In this document: positions 1 through 9,707 of the stretch, piece by piece | How the letters are laid out: the number at the start of each line of letters is the position of its first letter | How positions within the stretch are numbered: the stretch's first letter is position 1 | NCBI RefSeq assembly: GCF_000801105.2 | Contig: NC_079516.1 | Coordinates: 28,674,643-28,738,642 of the forward strand | Origin: Raphanus sativus | Taxonomy: Eukaryota; Streptophyta; Magnoliopsida; Brassicales; Brassicaceae | Direction: 5' to 3' | Length of the DNA stretch: 64,000 nt | The notes under the pieces: model-generated | The model's input: the letters and a program-made list of their open reading frames with translations, nothing else | The model's database searches: none | Told to the model about the DNA's origin: nothing | Position numbers and translations under genes: made by a program

Positions 1-23
1 GATTGATAAACGATTTAAATTTC

Positions 24-707
24 GGGAAAATTCCATAAAAATACCCGAACTAAATTTTGTTAAGCTTTTTAATACCCAAACTTTTTCACTACGCAGTTTA
101 ATACCCCAACTAATTATTTTGCTCATTTTAATACTCAAACTTTTAACATTGTACCCATTTTAATACCCAACATTTATGTATTTAAATAAAAATACTAATA
201 AGTTTCAAACAAAACTTAATAAAATCTCAAAATCTAAGAAAAAAATATTAAAAATTCTAATTTTATTTTAAGATTTAGAAAAGAAGGTAGATAAACCATG
301 GCAAATTTATTTTTTTCAAAAAAATAAATGAATTTGAATGATAAAAATAAATTTTGTTTTTTATTTCAGAAAACAAACTAAATACAATATTTAAACCTTA
401 GAAATTTTATTACAAAATTTAATATCTTACACTATTTAGTTATTTTTATTTCTCAAACACCAAAAAAATTTAGAATTTTCTGAGTTTATTTTGTAAATTT
501 TAGAGATTTTTTAAATTTTTATTTGAAACTTATTGGTATTTTTATAAAAATAAATAAAGTTTGGGTATTAAAGTGGCCACAGTTTTAAAAGTTTGGATAT
601 TAAAATGAGCAAAATAGTTAGTTGGGGTATTAAACTGGGTAGTGAAAAAGTTTGGGTATTAAAAAGCTTAACAAAATTTAGTTCGGGTATTTTTATGGAA
701 TTTTCTC
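24..707. mobile_element. MULE-type foldback element (non-autonomous)
   Basis: The two ends are long inverted repeats of roughly 200 bp or more, starting GGGAAAATTCCATAAAAA on the left and ending with its slightly diverged complement on the right. The arms carry the repeated phrase TTTAATACCCAAAC. The element is flanked by a perfect 9-bp direct repeat, TTAAATTTC (15-23 and 708-716), as expected of Mutator-like transposition. It is AT-rich and codes for nothing. The terminal GGGAAAAT is shared with the elements at 8237-9574 and 56791-58183. Confidence 0.8.
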
Positions 708-1003
708 TTAAATTTCCACAAGCTAAGATCACATGAATCATGCATCTCGCTGAGAGGATTAGAACACGTCCAACGACGTTTCTTAAGGAGAATCCTTACC
801 AAAAAAATATTAAAATAATGCAAGAGGTCCACAAACAGTTAAGAAACAACATCCAAAGTCTCCTAATTAAGGATCAGTTTTTGGGAGGTTTTTGCATTGT
901 TCGCGGATCCCAGTGACACGTGGCGGTCCGTAATTAGTTCTCTTTTTTTTTTATCTTTTTTATATCTGAAAAAAATACTAAAAAAGTTTCCTATGATGAT
1001 GCC
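708..1003. other. Unassigned spacer
   Basis: AT-rich sequence with no gene or recognisable element. Its last 30 bases (about 972-1003) recur just right of the neighbouring hAT-like element (about 1672-1704), so that element sits between two diverged copies of the same short sequence. Confidence 0.5.
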
Positions 1004-1670
1004 TAGGCCTTGGCAGAAAAACTGAACCCGAAGAACCGAAACGAATCCGATCTGAAAAATTAATATCAAATCCGAACAAAAATTAATTAAATATCCGAAT
1101 ATGTTCAAATTTTTGGTATTTAAATAACTGAAACGGAACCCGATCCGAACCAAAATATTTCGGGTACCCGAATATATCGAACTAGTTTAATATACCTATT
1201 TATTTTAACTATTTTTAGATTTAACGTACATTATAAAGCATCTAAAATATATATTATAATTTTAAATTGTTCAAAATACTTGAAAACATATACACATAGT
1301 TAAAAGTTCATGTCTAAATATTTAAAGTATACTCAAAACACCAAAAATACATAAAATATTTATTGATTCTTTATCCAAATATTCAAATCAAACCAATTTA
1401 TATGTAAAGTTTTGGTGCTTTGACACACGTTATTCAAATTTATATGTAATATATTATTTTGTTTATAGATTCGGTGAAATTAAAATATATAATACATTTT
1501 AAAATTCTAAAAATAATTTAAATGGGTTATCCGAATCCGAACCGAACCTGCAAAGATCCGAATCAAGATTTAGAAATACCCGGATGATGCTGAAATCATT
1601 GATCCCGAAAATCCAAAATCCGGATAGACCCGAACCAAAACCTAAATGTATACCCGAACACCCACCCCTA
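1004..1670. mobile_element. hAT-like non-autonomous element
   Basis: The left end reads TAGGCCTTGGCAG and the right end, complemented, reads TAGGGGTGGGTG, the usual form of crucifer hAT termini. The interior near both ends is rich in CCGAACC/GGTTCGG words. The flanking 8-mers are ATGATGCC (996-1003) and ATAATACC (1671-1678); they differ by two G-to-A changes, so they read as a decayed 8-bp target duplication. No coding capacity. Confidence 0.6.
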
Positions 1671-1839
1671 ATAATACCCTAAAAGTTTCCTATAATGATG
1701 CCCCCAGTACACCATTGATGATACCCTTAAAAATCCAATCATGTTTTTGATGGAAATCGGTGTCAGTTGGGTAGGTATTATGCAACGTATGGAATTTGGC
1801 AAGCCAAGTATATAATATTTGTTTGCATAATAATAAATA

Positions 1840-1875
1840 CTAGATAATAATCCGTGCATTGCACTGGATGAGATT
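1840..1875 (-). mobile_element. Helitron 3' end (minus strand)
   Basis: Read on the minus strand there is an imperfect hairpin (CCAGTGC ... GCACGG, about 1852-1867), then an AT-rich spacer, then CTAG (1840-1843) followed by T. This is the canonical rolling-circle Helitron 3' terminus. The body extends to the right; I could not place its 5' end, and a hAT-like element lies inside or beside it. Confidence 0.6.
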
Positions 1876-1897
1876 ATTGATTTTGTTATCTTTTTAA

Positions 1898-2537
1898 TAG
1901 GCATGAGTATTTAGGTATCCATCGGTTCTGTCGGATATCAGGTTTCTCAGGCTTGAAAATTAAGTCTCGTTTGGGTATTACAAAATTCCGAGTCGGGTTC
2001 GAGTCGAGGCCTCCCGGGTTTGAGTGGGTTCGGTTTTGATGTAAAAGAACCTTAAAATAACCGAATAACTAATACATATGAAACTGGTTCATACTCAAAG
2101 TAACCATATTATCCCATTCGGTTCGGGTATTTTGGATAGATATTTTGTATCCAAACTACCCAAATGTACCAAAAATAACTAAAATTACTCATTCGACACG
2201 GTTTTTTGAGTATTTCTATACAATTTACCATATTTTATCTAAAAATACACAAAAGCAATTAATATTTAATTTATAATTTTGATTTGAATTTTTAAAATAA
2301 TTATACATATAATTATAAATAATATTTTTTAAATATATAGTTACATTTCAGAAATCTTCGGATACTCATTCGGTTCTCGGTTCGGGTTGGATTGAGTACA
2401 TGTTCCTACCGGTTCTTCGAATACATCAGTTTAGGAACCATTCGGTTATTTACCCTGTGTCTGATCGAGTTCTAGACCCTGATTTTCGGTTCGGTTTCGG
2501 ATCGGTTCTTCAGTTCCGGATATTTTGCACAGCCCTA
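1898..2537. mobile_element. hAT-like non-autonomous element with intact TSD
   Basis: The termini are TAGGCATGAGTA on the left and, complemented, TAGGGCTGTGCA on the right. A perfect 8-bp target duplication, CTTTTTAA, lies at 1890-1897 and 2538-2545. Subterminal regions contain GGTTCGGGT-type words like the element at 1004-1670. No credible protein is encoded. It probably inserted into the Helitron whose 3' end is at 1840. Confidence 0.75.
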
Positions 2538-2545
2538 CTTTTTAA

Positions 2546-3018
2546 GATAAAAATACATTATATATGTTTAATCTGGATATTTGTTTGGTATTACATTATT
2601 TTTTTGACCTCCTAAAATATAAATACCATTCTAAATCCATATTTATTTTGTTTTGTTTGGTTGAAGTGATCGAGGTTTTTTATTTTTCGGTGATAAACCT
2701 AAAACTATTATATTTATTTGGCTTCATGTTATATGAATTTTCGACAGTTCTTATGTCGTTTCATTTTTAAGTTTCTAAATGCTTGCAAAATCAAATAAAA
2801 TCTAAATAATAGTTTAAGAAAAAAGACATCCAATATTCCAATGTTATTTGTATTATTTGTACAAACAATGTTGGTGAAATTTTAAGATTTTGTATTTTAC
2901 ATAAGATAATCTAATATTATTTTTGTTGTTTGAACTTAGAAATAATATTAAAAGTTGTATATTTATACTCATAGAAATTGGTTTTTATTGAGTTTAATAA
3001 TGTAAATTTTGTTTAATG
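2546..3018. other. AT-rich spacer
   Basis: Low-complexity AT-rich sequence with no gene, RNA or transposon end that I can support. The phosphatase-like exon on the minus strand begins at its right edge. Confidence 0.5.
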
Positions 3019-3305
3019 TTAATGTGAGTATCCGCATAGCATGTTTCCCATGTCTTCTCGATCTGATCTTGTATCAGGTCTTTCATGTGATCTTATGATC
3101 ATCTAAAACGGTAAACAAAATACATTAAATTCAAATAATAACATACGAAAACATCATTAGAAGTTAACCACTTACCTTTAACTTTGATTGTTTTAGAAAA
3201 CTCTCGACGCAATCATCTCTCCAAAGAAATCCCTTATATTTACTCTCGCTCAGACCATCAGCCATCCATGGACATGACCATTAACATGGTTTAGAGTTAT
3301 ATTCC

Positions 3306-3378
<73 letters not shown>

Positions 3379-3567
3379 GTTTTCACCAACTTGTCTCCTC
3401 CTCTCAATCTTGTCAAGTTCCTCTAAAGAACCCAACAGTAAAATATTATCTTCATGGATCCAAAAAGAGTTTTGAAAGAGACCTCCATGAGTCGTGTAGA
3501 CGCTATCTGATATCACAGTTGCCAAAGGTAATATTTTGAAACAATCTATACACTTAGAGTATAACAT
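3019..3567 (-). pseudogene. PP7-like serine/threonine phosphatase fragment
   Basis: Three minus-strand pieces follow the order of the C-terminal half of plant protein phosphatase 7. The first (3567 to about 3300) contains [11 protein letters not shown] and VYTTHGGLF, the metal-site HGGL block. The second (about 3285-3176) contains GFLWRDDC and FLKQSKLK, ending at a GT donor. After an intron of about 70 bp with an AG acceptor, the third (3102-3019) contains IIRSHERPD, with the conserved RSHE histidine, and then a stop. The N-terminal catalytic part is missing, an in-frame stop lies just upstream of the first piece, and the first and second pieces are in different frames. A run of about 24 aspartates from an ATC microsatellite separates them. 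The family match is from recalled motifs. Most likely a truncated pseudogene or transposon-carried fragment. Confidence 0.7.
3307..3378. repeat. (ATC)n microsatellite encoding poly-Asp
   Basis: An uninterrupted run of about 24 ATC triplets. On the minus strand it reads GAT and adds about 24 aspartates to the PP7-like fragment, at a position where the family has a variable acidic or linker segment. Confidence 0.9.
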
Positions 3568-3999
3568 TGGATCCTATTTATCACTGTATCTGTCAGATGT
3601 CTCTTTTCAAGAAACGAAGTTAGATATGAAATTTTCAATTTCTAAAACACACTCTAGCATTTTAGTTGATGTGAATCTTAATGATTTTTTTAAATGATAT
3701 TATTCAGTTGTTTTACAAAGAGAATTTTAAATAATTTCAATTCATTATTATAAATGTTAAAAATGTATGAACCAAAAGAGTTTATTGAAAAAAAAAATAG
3801 AATGCAAACACATTAAATTGTCTCGAGTGTAGTTAAAAAACTTAGTGTGTAAACGCATTAAATGTTAAACTATTGTGAAAACGACACGTCAGCATATTCA
3901 AAAAATATAGTGTGAACACATTAATTAAGAATTTTTTTCTTTTGATATACAGGAGGTCAATGATGACATCATTCATGTGTCGTAAGCATTTTATTAAAA
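3568..3999. other. AT-rich spacer
   Basis: No gene recognised. Short stops-rich frames only. The right boundary is the putative Helitron 5' end at 4000. Confidence 0.4.
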
Positions 4000-5907
4000 T
4001 CTTATATAATAATGTTGAGTTTTTTTCTCTTTGGAGAGAAAAATGCCATGTGGCATTCTCCTTTTGATAATTAATTTTTTTTTTCAACTTTATTTAATGT
4101 TGTTTTGGTGTTAATTGTTACTAGGTGTTAGTTTATTTTTCTTATGAATTTACAATGATGTTTTAATTTTAGATTGAAAGTTTAATTTATTATGAATTTT
4201 ATGTCTTGATTTTCTTTAGATTTCATAACTCTTTTGTTACATATTTTTTAAAAATACTTTTAAAACTATTTCTTAATATTTTGTATGTCAAATAAAAATA
4301 CAAAAATGGAAACTAAAGTTAATTATTTTCAAAAAAATTTAAACATAAAATAGATACATATCCAAACTATTACTTTATGTTTGAAAAGCATTTAAAATAT
4401 TAACATTAGTTTTTATGTATTTATTTTCATAGCTAATATATTATCTTATAATAAAACTAATTCATTTACTAAACCGCGGTTCACCCACGGTTAATCCAAT
4501 GATCCAGAGATCCGGTAAATCGTCCGATTCAGTGTCCGGGTCGGGTGTCAAAACATTGGTTTATAGGATTTCTTTATATTTGATGTTGACGATGGAAAAT
4601 GGAACCTCTACGATTCCCCTTCTTTAATGCAATCGACGTAACCGCCATATAATCATTCTAGAAATCCCACTCATCCCACTCTAATAATGTTTAGTAACCG
4701 ATGACGATTCAAGTCCAAAAGACTAACATTTGGTCTATTGGTATTGGCACATAAACTCTATGGTATCTTTCCATGTTACATTATGCAAGGAAATCGATAA
4801 CTTCCCTGATGCATGCTATCCGTGTTTACATTTTAAAAACCGTGAACATGATTAATATACTCTTAAAACTTAACTAAACAAAAAAGAATCATTACTTCCA
4901 ATCTGAGAAAAATTTAAAAATGTTGTCTGGTTGCTAAAGTTATTTAAAATTGATGTAAACCACATATCACCCTCACCATTAATCCTTTGCACCACACTAA
5001 CCATTTATTGTCAAAACCATTACTAAATGCAACAAGTCAGCAAGCCCGAATGTCACAGATAGTTAGAAATTGTATTTCTCATGATCGTTATAGATGCTAA
5101 CATCTCATTTACTAATTAACAAATTGATTTTTTACTAGGAAGATTTGGTGAAATTGTTCTATTCCGGTTAAAATAGAGTTGTCCATTAAATATAGGAGTT
5201 TAGGAACCATTTATAGTTTTTAGCTTAAAAACATATTTAGATTCATATTAAGATTCGTTGATATTCCTAAATAAGGGTGGATAAACAAGAATTTCGTTAT
5301 GAACACACACAAAATCTTCCATTATAACAAAACTAATATAGAAAATAATTTTATGTTTCTTATTTTAAAAAAACATTTTTTTGAGAGACCTTGAAACTAA
5401 AGTAACACATACAACTCGCACTCTATATTTTAAAAGTCAACATGGTAATTTTAAAATATATATTAGATACTCACCAATTATTTTATCAAAAATTGACACT
5501 TCACCCATATTTTTTATAAAATTTATAAAATTTGAACAGTATTACATATTTCTATTATTTGAACTAAATATATTAGTAAAAGTTTTATAGTTCATATATA
5601 GTTACTTTTATAATTAATAATATAAGTATGTTTTCTATATAAAACATCAAATTTGTTTATGACTATCGGCTTTTTATTCTATTTTTATTAAATCGATTAG
5701 TAACAACCACTTATCCTATTCTACTTTGAACTAAACAACTTCAAACAAGGTCACTAACCACTATCAATAAAGATCAGAAAATATTATTTTTAATATATTT
5801 TATTTTCACATTTAGCATATTTTATTTGTTAAGACCATATAATAATTTATATATTTATGTAAAAGTATAACATACGAATCCGGCGGGTAACGTCGGAATA
5901 TCACTAG
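4000..5907 (+). mobile_element. Non-autonomous Helitron
   Basis: The left end starts TCTTATATAATAATG after a host A (3999). The right end has a hairpin (CCGGCG ... CGTCGG, about 5880-5896) and CTAG (5904-5907) followed by a host T. TC at the start, hairpin plus CTAG at the end, and insertion between A and T are the hallmarks of Helitrons. The 1.9-kb interior is AT-rich and I find no helicase or captured gene. The 3' end is firmer than the 5' end. Confidence 0.6.
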
Positions 5908-6258
5908 TAAATACATGATAACCACTAGTACCAAAATCTATTTTGTAATTAATTTTTTCATTGATTAATATACAATAGCATCTTGTGTATAATTTAATTT
6001 TTTTATTTCTTTAATATAATAGAAATACGTGTTGTAGGCATTCTATTACAATAATACACGCTAACCATAAGTTTCATCCATTGTGCCATAAGTTTATTTT
6101 ATTTTAACCCCTTGTGCAAAAGTGTCATCCTTTGGCCTTTCTAATGAAAAGTCTATTTAAGAAAATTGTTTCCTTCATTGCTTTCTCATACATGCTAACT
6201 TGCAATTCTAAGGATTTAAGAATATGTCAATCAGGTGAAAAAGTTGATTACTGTTATT
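5908..6258. other. Unassigned spacer
   Basis: AT-rich sequence left of the GGA tract. No gene or transposon end recognised. Confidence 0.4.
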
Positions 6259-6269
6259 CTACTGTTGTA

Positions 6270-7060
6270 ATGGATGGAGAAGACGGAAGTGGAGAAGGAG
6301 GAAAAGGAGGACGAGGAGGAGGAGAGAAGCATTTGTAGGAGGAGGACAAGGAGGAAGAGGAGGAGAAGGAGGAAGAGGCGGAGGGAGAGGAGGAGAACAA
6401 GGAGGAGATGGAGAAAGAGGAGGAGATGGAGGAGGACGAGGAGGAGAAGGGGGAAAAGGAGGGGCGGGAGGAGAACGAGGAGGAGACGGAGAAAGAGGAG
6501 GAGATGGAGGAGGACGAGGAGGAGAAGGAGGAAGAGGAGGAGGAGGAGGATGGGGAGCAGAATGGGGACCAGGGTGGGGAGCAGGAGGACGAGGAGGAGA
6601 CGGAGAAAGAGGAGGAGATGGAGGAGGACGAGGAGGAAGAGGAGGAGGAGGCTGGGGAGTAGAATGGGGACCAGGGTGGGGAGCAGGAGGACGAGGAGAA
6701 GATGGAGGAGGACGAGGAGGAAGAGGAGGAGGAGGATGGGGAGCAGGAGAAAGAGGAGGAGATGGAGGAGGACGAGGAGGAGAAGGAGGAGAATGGGGAG
6801 CAGGAGGAGAAGGAGGAAGAGGAGGAGAAGGATGGGGAGGAGGAGGAGGAGGAGGAAGAGGGGAGGAGGACGAGGAGGAGGAGGAGGAGGAGGAGGTGGA
6901 GGTGGTGGAGGAGGGGAGGAGGAGGAGGAGGAGGAGGAGGAGGAGGAGGAGGAGGAGGAGGAGGAGGAGGAGGAGGAGGAGGAGGGGGGGGAGGATGATG
7001 GTGGTGGTCAAGATAATGATGATGGTGGAGGAGGAGGAAGAGCCTACGTTTCTATCCTTT
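6270..7060. repeat. GGA/TCC purine-rich microsatellite tract
   Basis: About 790 bp built from GGA and variants (GGAGGAGGACGAGGA, GGATGGGGAGCAGG), with the plus strand almost entirely purine. About 6907-6993 is pure purine. A longer unit with GGATGGGGAGCAG recurs several times, so part of the tract grew by duplication of 60-130 bp blocks. The minus strand is open and reads as a Leu/Pro/Ser-rich extensin-like protein, and the plus frames as Arg/Glu/Gly polymers. Both follow from the triplet repeat and I do not call a gene. Confidence 0.9.
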
Positions 7061-7099
7061 TTTTTTCAAATAATAAATAGTGGTTTTATGTTCCATCTT

Positions 7100-7365
7100 T
7101 GAGGACAAACCCACTTGTCCCTTCTTTTTTCTTTGTACTTCTAAGTGTAGGAGTTGTGACTCCATATTGTTACTTGAAAATCAAACTTTGTGTGATGGGC
7201 TTGCGTATTGAAAACATTGTTCTTGTGTTCATATTATTCCACTTTTCCCTTTTTCTTTTCTTGCTTTGTGCTTGCAAGTGCATAGGAGTTACACTCCATT
7301 GTGAGTTGAAACTAAAACATCGTACTAGAAGAGTTGTTCTTGTGTTCTTATTTGTATAAAAGCAA
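7100..7365 (+). repeat. Diverged tandem duplication
   Basis: Two adjacent, clearly related blocks of roughly 130 bp, each running from CTTTGT(A/G)CTT through TAGGAGTT and ACTCCAT to GTTCTTGTGTTC. They differ at many positions, so the duplication is old. No gene function is evident. Confidence 0.55.
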
Positions 7366-7566
7366 ATAATAAGAAATTTATGTTGCTAACAAAATTTTCA
7401 CAAAACCAGAAAATGGAATTAAAGAAACAAATAATTTACTCACATGTCGAACTCAGTTTTGTCTGAATAAAAAATATAAAGGTAAGAAATAGATAGTTTG
7501 GAAAGCAAGAATTTGGGCAAAAGATAAAAAATCAAAAGATAAAGGAGAAAAAACTTATCACCCACG

Positions 7567-7655
7567 AGTGTAGACCAAACCAAGTCTAGTGTTAAGCAAA
7601 GTCAAGATTGGCCAGGCTCGTTTTAGACTTAAATAAACATGCATGACTTTAACAA
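7567..7655 (+). repeat. Dispersed ~80-bp repeat, copy 1
   Basis: Contains GTAGACCAAACCAAGTCTAG and GATTGGCCAGGCT. Closely related copies lie at about 54905-55003 (minus) and 59639-59707 (plus). It is flanked by low-complexity DNA. The family is unidentified, possibly the end of a larger transposon. Confidence 0.65.
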
Positions 7656-7677
7656 TATAGTTTAGTCATTTATTAAC

Positions 7678-7704
7678 AATATATATATATATATATATAT
7701 ATAT
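7678..7704. repeat. (AT)n microsatellite
   Basis: An uninterrupted AT dinucleotide run of about 13 units. The rest of 7656-8226 holds no recognisable gene. Confidence 0.9.
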
Positions 7705-8236
7705 TCACAAGTTGGGTTTGTTTTTTTTGGTCTGATTTACAAAAAATATTAAAAATAAAGAAGCAATGGCAGGCTGCCACGTAGCCTTGGAGCCCGCACA
7801 CAGTTGAAGGACTCAACTTTATTTGACTCTTAATTAGCGACTTTTTTTCTTTTTTTCTTCGATTCTGTCGTTTTGTGGTCTCCCCCTCCCTTAGCAACCC
7901 CTAAAAAACGACCAATAATATTGGCCTAAGTTTTAAAAAGATATAATGTGGAATATGTTTGTTTTAAATAGAGATTATTGGTGAATATACACACAAACCG
8001 ACTCCTAATTGCAAACATATACGAAGTGTTTAGTAAATGCTTTGTTGACCATTTTGCCCCTATTTCCATAGCCGAGCTACGCCTGTAATTGTGTCAGCCC
8101 CAGCTGTGTGTGTCGGAGTTTCACTCCCGATACAAGCATGCGACAGAGACTCTGTGTTTGAAATAATAGACGAGACGGTTGAGTTTCCTAAAGACGTAAT
8201 GCATTTTGTGCCTTTTAAACGTAACAGTTTTTTTTC

Positions 8237-9574
8237 GGGAAAATCGCATAAAAAACCCTGAAAGTGTCACTTAGTCACACTTTAAACCTTGAAGTTTTTT
8301 CACTAACACTTTAAACCTCGGAAGTGACATTTCTGTCATAAAAAACCTCCAAACTTAAAAAATGACCTGTTTAACAGGTAAAAATGGTGATGTGTCGGTT
8401 TTTTTTCCAAAAAATATTTATTTAATTTATAAAATAAATAAATATTAATGAAAAAATCAGAAAATTAAATAAAAATTAAATAAAAATTCAGAAAATTAAA
8501 TTTAAATTCATAAAATTAAATAAAAATTCAAAAAATTCAAAAAAACAAATAAAAATTCAGAAAATCAAATAAAAAATTAAGAAATTAAATAAAATTCATA
8601 AAATTAAATAGAAATTCAAAAAAGTAAAAAATCATAAAAATAAAATAAAATAAAAAAATAGTAAAAAATCATAAAAATAAAATAAAATTCAGAAAATTAA
8701 AAATAATCATAAAACTAAATAAATATCAGAAGTTAAATAAGTTTCAAATAAATAAATAACTAATTCCAATATTCTCGTCCGAATTTTCTCGAAAACCAAT
8801 TCATATGAAATTCAGTATCTGACTTTTTGAAGTCCTTTGACATTGAATCGAAAGTGGCCATTCCTAAACGTGTAATAAACTTTCGATAAATTACTAATTC
8901 ATACTCGCAAAAAGCCTTCGACGAAATACACACTACTTCTCGTAAAAACTAATGTTACGAAATTTGAAACTCAGGTCAGAAGACAAGAGGAGAAGAAGAA
9001 GGAAGAAGAGACAATCTCGGATCATTAACGAGACTAAGATACGTCCGACTTAGAAAATTTTGTCAAGGTTTTAATTTTTCGTAGGAAAAGAATGAAAATG
9101 TCTTGAAAACTGCCGTAAAATTAAGGGAACTTAGACCCTAGGTGGATAGTCTAGCAATCTAAGTTTTAATTTTATGAATTTTTATTTAATTTTCTGAATT
9201 TTAATTTAATTGTTTGAAATTTTAATTTAATTTTCTGAATTTTATTTATTTTTTTGAATTATTATTTAATTTTCTGAATTTTTATTTAATTTTTTGAATT
9301 TTTTTTAATTTTCTGAATTTTTATTTAATTTTATGACTTTTTATCTAATTTTATATTTTTTTTTAATTTTTATTTATTTTATGAATTAAATAAATATTTT
9401 TTTGAAATTTTTTTTGACAAATCACCTTTTTACCTGTTAAACAGGTCAACTTTTTAGTTTGAGGGTTTTTTATGATACAAATGTCACTTCCAAGGTTAAA
9501 AGTGTTAGTGAAAAAACTTCAAGGTTTAAAGTGTGAGTAAGTGACACTTTGAGGGTTTTTTATGCGATTTTCCC
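8237..9574. mobile_element. MULE-type foldback element carrying a retroelement fragment
   Basis: Ends are long inverted repeats starting GGGAAAATCGCATAAAAAA. The arms share phrases such as ACCTGTTTAACAGGT near their inner limits. A perfect 10-bp direct repeat, G followed by eight T and C, flanks the element (8227-8236 and 9575-9584), typical of Mutator-like transposition. The centre (about 8940-9165) is not palindromic and includes a reverse copy of sequence from the LTR-element region at about 41712-41780. The element lies about 130 bp upstream of the DUF1985 gene start. Confidence 0.8.
9095..9165 (-). repeat. Captured fragment shared with 41712-41780
   Basis: Reverse-complemented, this stretch matches 41712-41780 over about 65 bp with only a few differences; shared landmarks are GCTAGACTATCCACCTAGG and TTTTACGGCAGTTT. 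It lies in the non-palindromic core of the foldback element. Confidence 0.8.
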
Positions 9575-9707
9575 GTTTTTTTTCCTAATAAATCCCATTA
9601 CTCATAATTTAAAAAACACAAACCATTTTTTTCTTCTGATTGAAACCGCAAAGAAACCCCAAACCCAACAATTAAACTCGAAATGCGACCCAAAATACAC
9701 CGAGAAG

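Noticed and set aside
4470..4560. Possible transposon end in the GGTTCACCCACGG region
   Set aside because: The phrase looks repetitive but I could not find an inverted or direct partner in the window.
6259..7102. Long open frames on both strands (Pro/Leu-rich and Arg/Glu/Gly-rich)
   Set aside because: They follow from the GGA/TCC triplet repeat, overlap in several frames and lack a conserved start, signal peptide or neighbouring exons.
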